Shown piece after piece: positions 1 to 7,019 of a stretch of DNA of 64,000 nucleotides. A program made the position numbers and the translations under genes. The stretch lies in the NCBI GenBank assembly GCA_039029395.1, contig JBCCGG010000017.1:48084-112083 (forward strand). Reading direction: 5' to 3'. The first letter of the stretch is position 1. Each line of letters opens with the position of its first letter. The notes under the pieces are model-generated. The model was not told the origin of the DNA. It searched no databases and was given only the letters and a program-made list of their open reading frames with translations. This DNA comes from JBCCGG01 sp039029395. Lineage in GTDB: Bacteria > Pseudomonadota > Alphaproteobacteria > Kiloniellales > JAKSDN01.

Positions 1-2
1 GC

Positions 3-575
3 TGCGAGACGCCGGTCACCTACGAGCCGGCTGCCGGCGCTTCGGCGCAGGGCGAGATCCAAGCGCCGAGCTTCGCGGTCGGCGACGAGTTTTGGTACAG
101 CACCAATCGGAGCGTGTACGTCGAGGTGTTCGAGGGCGAGGAGGACGGGCGCCTGCTGTTCCGGCGCGGCGGCGGTTCCGAGACCCTCGTCTTCTCCGAC
201 CAGATGGCGCTCGTGCAGCTGCGCGACCAAGCGGGGGTGCGCGAGACTTACGACCCGGACGACGGCAGGCTCGCGTTTCCCCTGACGCTCGGCAAAACCT
301 GGGAGCGGACCTATCAAGTGTTCGATACCGGCGGCGGGCCTCAGGTTCAACGGACCCGCGCCTGCCAGGTCGCCGAGCGGGGCTTCGCAACGGTCCCGGC
401 CGGGCGCTTCGAAGTCTTTCGCATCGATTGCGCCCTAAGCGAGCTCAAGGTCGTCGAGGTGCAGCGCGAGCAGGTCTTCTACGCCCCCGAGATCGGCCGC
501 ATTATCCTGCGCCTGAGCGAGCGCCGGGGCTACCGGGAGCGCCTGCTCGAATTCAACCCCGCCGCGCCGAACTAA
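3..575 (+). CDS. Hypothetical protein, 5' end cut by window edge
   Basis: The reading frame is open from the window edge, so the gene starts upstream; about 190 residues are visible. The first visible residues (CETPVTYEP) include a Cys that could be a lipoprotein acylation site, but the signal peptide is outside the window. The rest is a soluble, beta-rich sequence with motifs such as GDEFWYS, FPLTLGKTWERTY and VPAGRFEVFRIDC, the style of secreted or periplasmic proteins of unknown function. An internal GTG at 114 could be mistaken for the start, but coding character continues upstream of it. No function is assigned. Confidence 0.6.
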   Translation, partial: CETPVTYEPAAGASAQGEIQAPSFAVGDEFWYSTNRSVYVEVFEGEEDGRLLFRRGGGSETLVFSDQMALVQLRDQAGVRETYDPDDGRLAFPLTLGKTWERTYQVFDTGGGPQVQRTRACQVAERGFATVPAGRFEVFRIDCALSELKVVEVQREQVFYAPEIGRIILRLSERRGYRERLLEFNPAAPN

Positions 576-888
576 GGGCTAATCGGGTTACACCGAGGCG
601 GCGAATGTTGGTGGGAAGTATTTCCGCGATCGTGAGGTAAAATTTCTTGTCGCGTCAGAAAAATAGATAGAAAAGCGTTCCGCCCATCAACAAGAACAGG
701 CAGAACAGCGTGATCATATCCACGAGGCCTTTGGTATCCATACAAATAAGGAGATCATAACCAAATAGTAAACACAATAATTCATATGTTTATTGTATGT
801 AAAATGTAAAAGTCGATAATTTTCAGTTATTTAATACACAATCTCGTCCGAACTTATCTACTTGCTGTGTGTATTCCCCACCCACTTC
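576..888. other. AT-rich intergenic region
   Basis: A 313-bp spacer between the truncated first gene and the convergent SDR gene. It is far richer in A+T than its surroundings, especially 740-860. It holds one candidate micro-ORF (655-741, minus strand). No clear terminator or RNA gene was seen. Confidence 0.5.
655..741 (-). CDS. Candidate 28-aa single-span membrane microprotein
   Basis: ATG to TGA gives 28 residues starting MDTKGLVDMITL, followed by a continuous hydrophobic stretch ending GTLFYLFF. The charge pattern (short polar N-terminus, hydrophobic remainder) is that of a single-span membrane peptide. There is no convincing ribosome binding site: the upstream bases on this strand are T-rich. 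It could be chance in AT-rich DNA. Conservation at the protein level would decide. Confidence 0.25.
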   Translation of the reverse strand: MDTKGLVDMITLFCLFLLMGGTLFYLFF

Positions 889-1731
889 TCACTTCTTTTT
901 ATTCGGCCCCATGGCGGCCCATTCCTCCTCGGTTAGGTTCTCCATGATTGCGAACTGCGCTGCGCCCTTGAGCCATTCGCCGCCGTCGATGGTCACCACT
1001 TCTCCGTTCACGTAGCCCGACTGACCGGAGATCAGGTAGACCGCCAGATCGGCCAGCTCCCGGTGCTCGCCGACGCGGCCAAGCGGAATGCGGCCCAGCC
1101 ACTCCTCCTCGAGCGCCTTGGAAGGCACCAGGCGCTCCCAAGCGCCCTCGGTCGGGAAAGGCCCCGGCGCAATCGCATTCAGCCTTATGTTGCGCGGGCC
1201 CCATTCGGCCGCCAGGCTGCGGGTCAGGGCCAGCACGCCGGCCTTGCCCATGGCCGATGGCAAGACGTAGGGCGAGCCGGTCCAGGCGTAGGAGGTGACG
1301 ATCGAGAGCACCGTGCCGGGCAACCCTTCGGCGACCCAACGCCGGCCGCAGGCAAGTGTCGCGTAGGCCGAGCCATGGAGTACAATGCCGAGCACCGCGT
1401 CGACCGCGCGCGGCGAGAGCGTCTCGCTCTTGGCAAGGAAGTTGCCGGCGGCGTTGTTGACCAGCACCTGCAAAGGGCCCTCCTGCCAGGCGGCCTCGAC
1501 CATGGCCTCGACCGCCGCGGCCTCGCGGATGTCGCAGACATGCCAGCTGGCCTTGCCGGGAAAGGCTTGGTTGAACTCCGCCGCGGTGTCCTCGAGCACC
1601 GCCTGGCGCCGGCCACAAATCACCACCGCGGCGCCCAGCTCCAAGAAGCGGCGGCCCATGGATTTGCCCAGGCCGCTGCCGCCGCCGGTGATCAACACCC
1701 GCTTGCCCATCAAGAGATCTGCTTGGTACAT
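889..1731 (-). CDS. SDR oxidoreductase, 2,4-dienoyl-CoA reductase-like
   Basis: A 280-aa classical-size short-chain dehydrogenase. It has an N-terminal Rossmann glycine motif (TGGGSGLG, about residues 15-22), NNAAGNF (92-98) and a C-terminal IDGG motif. The usual YxxxK active site is replaced: Lys163 is present but the residue four before it is Ser159, and a Tyr lies earlier at 148 (SYAWTGS). That arrangement (Tyr upstream, SxxxK) is known from 2,4-dienoyl-CoA reductases (DECR family), which reduce 2,4-dienoyl-CoA with NADPH during beta-oxidation of unsaturated fatty acids. The divergent neighbour is an acyl-CoA synthetase, which fits fatty-acid breakdown. The family is clear; the exact substrate is inferred. 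Confidence 0.85.
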   Translation of the reverse strand: MYQADLLMGKRVLITGGGSGLGKSMGRRFLELGAAVVICGRRQAVLEDTAAEFNQAFPGKASWHVCDIREAAAVEAMVEAAWQEGPLQVLVNNAAGNFLAKSETLSPRAVDAVLGIVLHGSAYATLACGRRWVAEGLPGTVLSIVTSYAWTGSPYVLPSAMGKAGVLALTRSLAAEWGPRNIRLNAIAPGPFPTEGAWERLVPSKALEEEWLGRIPLGRVGEHRELADLAVYLISGQSGYVNGEVVTIDGGEWLKGAAQFAIMENLTEEEWAAMGPNKKK

Positions 1732-1831
1732 GGCCTCCCCCTCACCCGCAGGACCCCGCTTGGGGCCAGGTATACCGATTCCCGGTCCAATTGGCTAACC
1801 TAAGGCGACCGGAAACTGATCCCAGGCGCCC

Positions 1832-3448
1832 GTGCCCATGCTGCCATCCGCGGACTCCTACGACGCCCTTTGCGCGGCCTTCCGCTGGGAGATCCCGGCG
1901 CGTTACAACATCGCCGTGGACGCCTGCGACAAGTGGGCCGACAGCGGGCGCGAGGCACTGATCCACCTGGCCGCCGACGGAGCGGTTCGGCGCTACAGCT
2001 TTCTGGAGTTGAAACGCCAGTCCAACCGCCTGGCCAACGCGCTCTCGGCCCAGGGGCTTGGCGCCGGCGAACGTATCGCGATCCTGTTGCCCCAGGCGCC
2101 GGAGACCGCGCTGGCCCACCTCGCGGCCTACAAGCTGGGCGCGATCGCCGTGCCGCTCTTCACCCTGTTCGGCCCGGAGGCCCTGGAGTTCCGCCTGGCG
2201 AACAGCGGCGCGGCGGCACTGATCACCGACCGCGGCGGTCTTGCCAAGCTTGCCGAGATTCGCGATCGCCTGCCGGCGTTGAAGACCGCGATCTCGATCG
2301 ACGGACCAGACGACGGAGCCTTCGGCTTCCACGAGCTATTGGCCCAGGCCTCGGACGAGTTTGCACCGCGCGACACGGCGGCCGACGACCCGGCCCTGAT
2401 CATCTACACCTCCGGCACCACCGGGCCGCCCAAGGGCGCGCTCCACGCCCAGCGGGTGCTGCTCGGCCATCTGCCGGGGGTCGAGCTGCCCCAGGAGCTC
2501 TTCCCTCAAGAGGGCGACCTGTTCTGGACGCCGGCCGATTGGGCTTGGATCGGCGGGCTGCTCGACGTGCTGCTGCCGGCCTGGCATCACGGGGTGCCGG
2601 TCTTGAGCCACCGCTTCGCGAAGTTCGATCCCGAGGCCGCGTTTGCGCTGATGGCGCGCTTTGGCGTGCGCAACGCCTTCATGCCGCCGACCGCGCTCAA
2701 GATGCTGCGCCAGGTGCCGGATCCTACCAAACGCTGGGACTACCGCCTGCGCTCGATCGGCTCGGGCGGCGAGAGCCTGGGCGAGGAGCTGCTGGATTGG
2801 GGGCGCGCGGCCTTCGGGCTGACCGTCAACGAGTTCTACGGCCAGACCGAATGCAACCTGATCGTCGCGAACTGCGCCGGCTTGATGCCGGTCAAGGCCG
2901 GTGCCATGGGCCGCCCGGTGCCGGGCCACCAGCTGGCCATCCTGGGCGAGGACGGCACCCCCCTGCCCCCGGGCCAGGCCGGCAGCGTCGCGGTCAAGCG
3001 GCCGGACCCGGTGATGTTCCTGGGCTACTGGAACAATCCCGAGGCCACCGAAGCGAAGTTTCGCGGCGATTGGCTGGTGACCGGCGACATGGCCAAACAA
3101 GACGACGAAGGCTACCTGCATTTTCTCGGCCGGAACGACGACGTCATCACCTCCGGCGGTTATCGCATCGGCCCGAGCGAGATCGAAGATTGCCTCCTGA
3201 AGCATCCGGCGGTCGCGCTGGCCGCTGCGGTCGGCGTGCCCGACCCCTTGCGCACAGAGCGGATCAAGGCCTTCCTTGTGCTGAAAGAGGGCGTCGCTGA
3301 GAGCCCGACCCTGGTCGCCGAGATCCAGGACTTCGTCAAGCGCCGCCTGGCGGCCCACGAGTACCCCCGTGAAATCGCCTTTCTGCCCGAGCTGCCGATG
3401 ACCACGACCGGCAAGATCATGCGCCGGAAGTTGCGCGAGCGGGGCTGA
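1832..3448 (+). CDS. AMP-forming acyl-CoA synthetase
   Basis: About 538 aa, the normal length of the acetyl/medium-chain acyl-CoA synthetase branch of the ANL superfamily. Visible motifs: the P-loop YTSGTTGPPKG (about 190-200), adenylate-binding NEFYGQTE (about 335), the hinge/ATP motif TGDMAKQDDEGY, and the C-terminal catalytic lysine in TTTGKIMRRK. It activates a carboxylic acid as an acyl-AMP and transfers it to CoA in the cytoplasm. It is divergent from the dienoyl-CoA-reductase-like gene, about 100 bp apart, so the two probably share a control region. Start is GTG 1832 or ATG 1838. Chain length of the substrate cannot be read from the sequence. Confidence 0.9.
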   Translation: MPMLPSADSYDALCAAFRWEIPARYNIAVDACDKWADSGREALIHLAADGAVRRYSFLELKRQSNRLANALSAQGLGAGERIAILLPQAPETALAHLAAYKLGAIAVPLFTLFGPEALEFRLANSGAAALITDRGGLAKLAEIRDRLPALKTAISIDGPDDGAFGFHELLAQASDEFAPRDTAADDPALIIYTSGTTGPPKGALHAQRVLLGHLPGVELPQELFPQEGDLFWTPADWAWIGGLLDVLLPAWHHGVPVLSHRFAKFDPEAAFALMARFGVRNAFMPPTALKMLRQVPDPTKRWDYRLRSIGSGGESLGEELLDWGRAAFGLTVNEFYGQTECNLIVANCAGLMPVKAGAMGRPVPGHQLAILGEDGTPLPPGQAGSVAVKRPDPVMFLGYWNNPEATEAKFRGDWLVTGDMAKQDDEGYLHFLGRNDDVITSGGYRIGPSEIEDCLLKHPAVALAAAVGVPDPLRTERIKAFLVLKEGVAESPTLVAEIQDFVKRRLAAHEYPREIAFLPELPMTTTGKIMRRKLRERG

Positions 3449-3527
3449 AATACGGCACGCCCGGCCCCATGTTAAACTCATGAGTGAGTTGCGATAACGT
3501 CTTGCCAGGATGGCAGGCTGACAAGGT

Positions 3528-4118
3528 ATGATTGAGACGAGGCCCTGGAGCCGTGCAATCGCCCGGCTTCGCCGTGAACCGCCCTGGTGGTTGATTGGAA
3601 TGGCGGCCATCTTGGGGCCGCTTTACATGGCTTGGGCCTTCGCACCCCATATACCCCTGCTTGGCCAGCTGGCCTTGGAAACCACATTCGTAGCGGCGGT
3701 CCTGCTCCTTCGGCCCTCGCCATCGCGCAGCGATCAGGTATTGGCCTTTCTTCAAGACAATGCTTGGGCCGAGCCCGTTTGGCGCGCCGTGGTCCGCCGG
3801 CGGGCGGTGCTTATCTCGGGCGGCGTAACGCCGACCTACACGCTGTGCCAGCGGGCCCTCGCGGCGTTGACGGGTCCGATCGAGGTGATTCGCCAGCATC
3901 CCGGCAAGGGCGAGATCGTCGCACTCAAGACCTATGACGATGGCGTCCGCCAAGACGTCATCACCCTGCATGCCACGCGCCATGATCCCGCGCACAGTAA
4001 GGTGGAGATCACCAGCCGCGCCTACCGCCTCATCGCCCCGATCGAGCACGCCTTCACGGGGCGCAATGTGGCCGCCTTGGTGGGTGTCTTCGAGCGCCAC
4101 GGGAGGACCGCGATGTGA
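3528..4118 (+). CDS. Hypothetical protein with N-terminal membrane segments
   Basis: A 196-aa protein. After a basic N-terminus (RAIARLRREPP) come two hydrophobic segments at about residues 20-40 and 45-62, then a soluble domain of about 130 residues with no motif I recognise. It converges with the SGNH gene of the acyl-transfer locus (18-bp gap). Start ATG 3528 is preceded by ACAAGGT. It is probably an inner-membrane protein facing the cytoplasm; no function assigned. Confidence 0.65.
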   Translation: MIETRPWSRAIARLRREPPWWLIGMAAILGPLYMAWAFAPHIPLLGQLALETTFVAAVLLLRPSPSRSDQVLAFLQDNAWAEPVWRAVVRRRAVLISGGVTPTYTLCQRALAALTGPIEVIRQHPGKGEIVALKTYDDGVRQDVITLHATRHDPAHSKVEITSRAYRLIAPIEHAFTGRNVAALVGVFERHGRTAM

Positions 4119-4136
4119 AAAGCAGGCCGGAGCGGC

Positions 4137-5225
4137 CTAAATGCAACCCGCTTCTTCGAGAACGTCCGTCATCTGATTGGACTGCAAGAGCTGGCTCGAA
4201 ACCCGGCCAGCCATCTTTTCCGAACCAGCTTCCGAGAAGTGCATCGTGTCGACGTAATGTTTTCGGTCGCCAGGTATGCTATCGGCATCATCGATCAAGA
4301 TTGCCCCAGTCTCGTTAGCTACCCTTTCAATGACCTTGTTGTAAGCTTCCCGAATCTCGATCAGCTTTGAAATCGACATGTAGGGCATGTAGAACAGGTT
4401 CGTGTTCGCGGCAGTGACCTGTTCCGCGGGCGATTGATCGCGCCGAATCTGGCTACCGATGGTCACGAGCGCCACGAGCCGACCATCAGATTGGATCTCG
4501 GAGACTAAGTCACGCAATCGTTGTTCGAATCGAGGTGTAATCTCCTCTGGCTCAACGGGGAGTTTTCCAGTGTTGAGATGAGCCGCTCGTTGCAGCTGAA
4601 TCACCCTGAAATTCTTCTCAAGCTTGGCCCAGAAAACTGAAACATCCGCAAACCAACTTCGTTCGAAATGAGTGCTCGAGATCCCTTTCTTCCCCGCCAG
4701 ATCATCCAAATCGTGGTTCATGTCACCTGGCAACACCACGACCAGATTGGGCTTCGTATCGGTAACATGGGAACCATAGTAGCGATGCATGAGGTAGGTG
4801 TTGTATCCGGGCAAGCCCGCGTTCACGAAATCGACTTCGCAATCAGCAATAGAGTCGTCCACTAAATTAGTTACCCTGGCGGGCCAATTTGAAGCTTCTC
4901 CGACACCCGCATCATAGGTAGTGGAGCTGCCCAAAAACGCGATCCTAAAGCCGTTGTCGTCCCGTTCCAACGAGACATCCGGCCCGCGGAATCCGAGGTT
5001 GTTTATCCGAACCTTGCCGAGTTGCCGATTTGGTTTGGGCAAGCGCAAACCACTTTCATCCTCGATGTAAAACGCCGAAGATTTCTCGACACTCTTTTGC
5101 ACACCGAACTTCAGCAGTTGCAATCCTCTGATACTCACTTCACCAGCTACAAACAGACCGCCAAACACAAAGAGGATGACCAGCCCGGTGGCGATCTCCT
5201 TTTGTCGAACAGAAAGAACTGGCAT
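4137..5225 (-). CDS. Membrane-anchored SGNH/GDSL acyltransferase or esterase (DltD-like role)
   Basis: A 362-aa protein with one N-terminal transmembrane segment (about 11-30) and a periplasmic SGNH domain. The blocks are visible: FLGSSTTY with nucleophile Ser101 (block I), NAGLPGY with Gly137 (block II), PGDMNHD with Asn170 (block III) and DTMHF with Asp326 and His329 (block V). It is the last gene of a leftward operon after an MBOAT and a 45-aa microprotein; a GAGGTT ribosome site precedes ATG 5225. By analogy with DltD and other SGNH partners of MBOATs, it would take an acyl group from the microprotein onto its serine and pass it to an envelope acceptor. The fold is certain from motifs; the transferase role is inferred from context. 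Confidence 0.85.
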   Translation of the reverse strand: MPVLSVRQKEIATGLVILFVFGGLFVAGEVSIRGLQLLKFGVQKSVEKSSAFYIEDESGLRLPKPNRQLGKVRINNLGFRGPDVSLERDDNGFRIAFLGSSTTYDAGVGEASNWPARVTNLVDDSIADCEVDFVNAGLPGYNTYLMHRYYGSHVTDTKPNLVVVLPGDMNHDLDDLAGKKGISSTHFERSWFADVSVFWAKLEKNFRVIQLQRAAHLNTGKLPVEPEEITPRFEQRLRDLVSEIQSDGRLVALVTIGSQIRRDQSPAEQVTAANTNLFYMPYMSISKLIEIREAYNKVIERVANETGAILIDDADSIPGDRKHYVDTMHFSEAGSEKMAGRVSSQLLQSNQMTDVLEEAGCI

Positions 5226-5254
5226 AGTTTCAACCTCGCAAGCGAGTCGATCCG

Positions 5255-5392
5255 TTAGAGCGCTAGGTAATTGAATTCCGCCTGTGGCTCGAAGGCGAAA
5301 TACAGGGTCAATAAGATCATCACTGCGTAGACCAAAGCCGCAACGACGGTTGCCAGCTTTTCGCCCAAGTAATTTTCAAGCGCCGCATACAT
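5255..5392 (-). CDS. 45-aa membrane microprotein ending in acyl-shuttle hexapeptide (DltX-like)
   Basis: ATG 5392 to TAA gives 45 residues. A short N-terminus with MYAALENYLGEKL leads into one hydrophobic span (about 13-33), then a short tail ending F40-N-Y42-L-A-L45. This matches the F-x-Y-x-x-[F/L] C-terminal hexapeptide of DltX and of MBOAT tails, whose tyrosine carries the acyl group between the MBOAT and the extracytoplasmic transferase. The gene starts 9 nt after the MBOAT stop codon; its GAGGTGG ribosome site overlaps that stop, indicating translational coupling. The SGNH gene follows after 29 nt. N-in/C-out topology fits. The reading is from sequence and operon position; it is too short for routine gene calling. 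Confidence 0.8.
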   Translation of the reverse strand: MYAALENYLGEKLATVVAALVYAVMILLTLYFAFEPQAEFNYLAL

Positions 5393-5401
5393 TACACCAC
5401 C

Positions 5402-6559
5402 TCACAACCACCAAGAGAATAGAATCACCCAATAGCTCCTCAAAATGTCTCCCAGCGTCTGTTGGTGAATGATAACATAACCCAAAAAGAAGTAGTTTGC
5501 CGTCAGAAGTACGCTGACAACGTGAAGATACGTTTTCGGAACTCCGGGTTTAAGGGGTTTGAAGCCAAGCTTTCGGCGGACTTTGCCAAGCTGGCTGACG
5601 AAAACGATACCGACGGCCTGATATAGGCCCCAAATGACATACCTAACCGACAACTCGTGCCAAACCCCGATCAGCAACAAGGAGGCAAAGGTCCCGATGA
5701 TCGGGCTACGCGTCACGCCCACCGTCGGCATGTAGATGTAATCTCGAGACCATCCTGTCAATGACATATGCCAAGCCCGCCAGAACTCGGCAATATTGCG
5801 TTTCAGGAAGGGCCAATTGAAATTTTCCATAACCCGGTAGCCGAGCATCAGGGCAAAGCCAATGGCTATATCAGAGTACCCGGAGAACTGCATGTAGAGG
5901 TTCAAACTACCGCGGACTGCCTCAAGATAGAGAATAAGAGGTTGATGGGCCGGGTCGATTGTCCCAATTGCTTGCGCCGCCACTCCTGAAAGCAGGTAGT
6001 TTCCGAGGACCGTGATCTTAAAGTAACCGAAAACGATCCGCTCCATGCCTTCGGAGAGCTTGTCCGCCTCCCACGTCTTCTCGCGGCGATCTGCCACGAA
6101 GCTGCCAAATCTGTGGATGGGGCCGACCAAGATCGTCGGCAAGAAGAACAGATAGCAGATGAAATCTCCAAAGGAATGCTCAGGTAGCGTGTTTCGTGCT
6201 CGCTCGATCAGATAGTGGATGATGCGGAAGGAATAGTAAGACAGGCCCATGGGAATCGCGACATCCCGTATGACCTCGAGCGGGTCGCCGGAGGCTCGAG
6301 CTTTGTAGAAGCCCAACACCGCAATGACCAGCGCCGCAGCGGCCAATATGCGCCCCGTTGTTATCTTTCCGCGATTGGCCACTACATAGCTTACCGCGGT
6401 CAGCGTGACGAGTAGGCCAGCTGAGATCCAATCATATATGACCAGGAACGCCAGACTGAGTATGGCCAAGAAATAGTCACGCCATCTGGCCGGCAAGAGC
6501 CAGTACACAGCGATCGTCGCCATCATCCAAACAAGCCAGGAAAAGGACAATACACTCAT
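5402..6559 (-). CDS. MBOAT-family membrane O-acyltransferase (DltB-like)
   Basis: A 385-aa polytopic membrane protein with about ten hydrophobic segments. MBOAT hallmarks are present: YMQFSGYSDIAIG (222-234), FWRAWHMSL with His264, and GVWHELS with the catalytic His301. Length is close to DltB. The family moves an acyl group from a cytoplasmic thioester across the membrane to an extracytoplasmic acceptor. Its C-terminus (RSYWVILFSWWL) lacks the acyl-shuttle hexapeptide found fused to many Gram-negative MBOATs; the next gene, 9 nt downstream, supplies one. The AGGCAAG ribosome site supports ATG 6559. Donor is probably the carrier protein encoded at 8645-8890. Confidence 0.9.
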   Translation of the reverse strand: MSVLSFSWLVWMMATIAVYWLLPARWRDYFLAILSLAFLVIYDWISAGLLVTLTAVSYVVANRGKITTGRILAAAALVIAVLGFYKARASGDPLEVIRDVAIPMGLSYYSFRIIHYLIERARNTLPEHSFGDFICYLFFLPTILVGPIHRFGSFVADRREKTWEADKLSEGMERIVFGYFKITVLGNYLLSGVAAQAIGTIDPAHQPLILYLEAVRGSLNLYMQFSGYSDIAIGFALMLGYRVMENFNWPFLKRNIAEFWRAWHMSLTGWSRDYIYMPTVGVTRSPIIGTFASLLLIGVWHELSVRYVIWGLYQAVGIVFVSQLGKVRRKLGFKPLKPGVPKTYLHVVSVLLTANYFFLGYVIIHQQTLGDILRSYWVILFSWWL

Positions 6560-6600
6560 TATTCACTTGCCTGTCTAAACACGACCGCCCCAACATTCAT

Positions 6601-6732
6601 TCAAGCAAGAAGCAACCAGAAATCTTCCACCATCAAGGCCACAGCTCCGGCAGCACCGAAGAATAGGAACAACAATATGGCCGTCACGAGCCAGACCCGC
6701 AGCGGTGGCGCCTTGTGTTTCTGAGACTGCAT
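6601..6732 (-). CDS. 43-aa single-span membrane microprotein, first gene of MBOAT operon
   Basis: ATG 6732 to TGA gives 43 residues: a basic N-terminus (MQSQKHKAPPLRVW), one hydrophobic segment (about 13-33) and a short tail DFWLLLA. It lies 41 bp upstream of the MBOAT gene in the same direction and is the promoter-proximal gene of the operon. A GGAG lies about 14 nt before the ATG, which is rather far. The tail has no tyrosine, so it is not a second acyl shuttle. A role as an assembly or stability subunit of the MBOAT complex is a guess. Confidence 0.5.
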   Translation of the reverse strand: MQSQKHKAPPLRVWLVTAILLFLFFGAAGAVALMVEDFWLLLA

Positions 6733-7019
6733 TCTTATTCAGTTCGCTCCAACGATGCTGGATCCACTCGGCGAATCTGGAGAGATGATCCCGATTCGCC
6801 TTGTGGTGACAAGCACATTAAGGAGGTTTACCGGTACCAGGAGTCACGTTAAATTTATCTTTCAGTCATATAAAATGAATCTAAAGCAGAAGCGCGGCCA
6901 GGGTGTGAAGAGTGCAACCACTTGATCAAGGTTCGTGACTCTCAGAGGTCCTAGTGGACGATCCTACAGGCGTGCCGAGCTTAGCTCCCCTTCAATCCTA
7001 GTTCACACTTGCTGGCAAT
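6733..7019. promoter_or_regulatory. Divergent control region of the acyl-transfer locus
   Basis: A 287-bp spacer between the leftward MBOAT operon and the rightward ligase-carrier-formyltransferase genes. Its middle (about 6840-6890) is AT-rich against a GC-rich chromosome, as expected for back-to-back promoters. No operator palindrome or consensus promoter pair is clear by eye. Shared control of both halves is inferred from the layout. Confidence 0.4.

Noticed and set aside
6601..6732. 43-aa microprotein as the acyl shuttle
   Set aside because: Its C-terminus DFWLLLA lacks the tyrosine needed; the 45-aa protein downstream has the proper tail.
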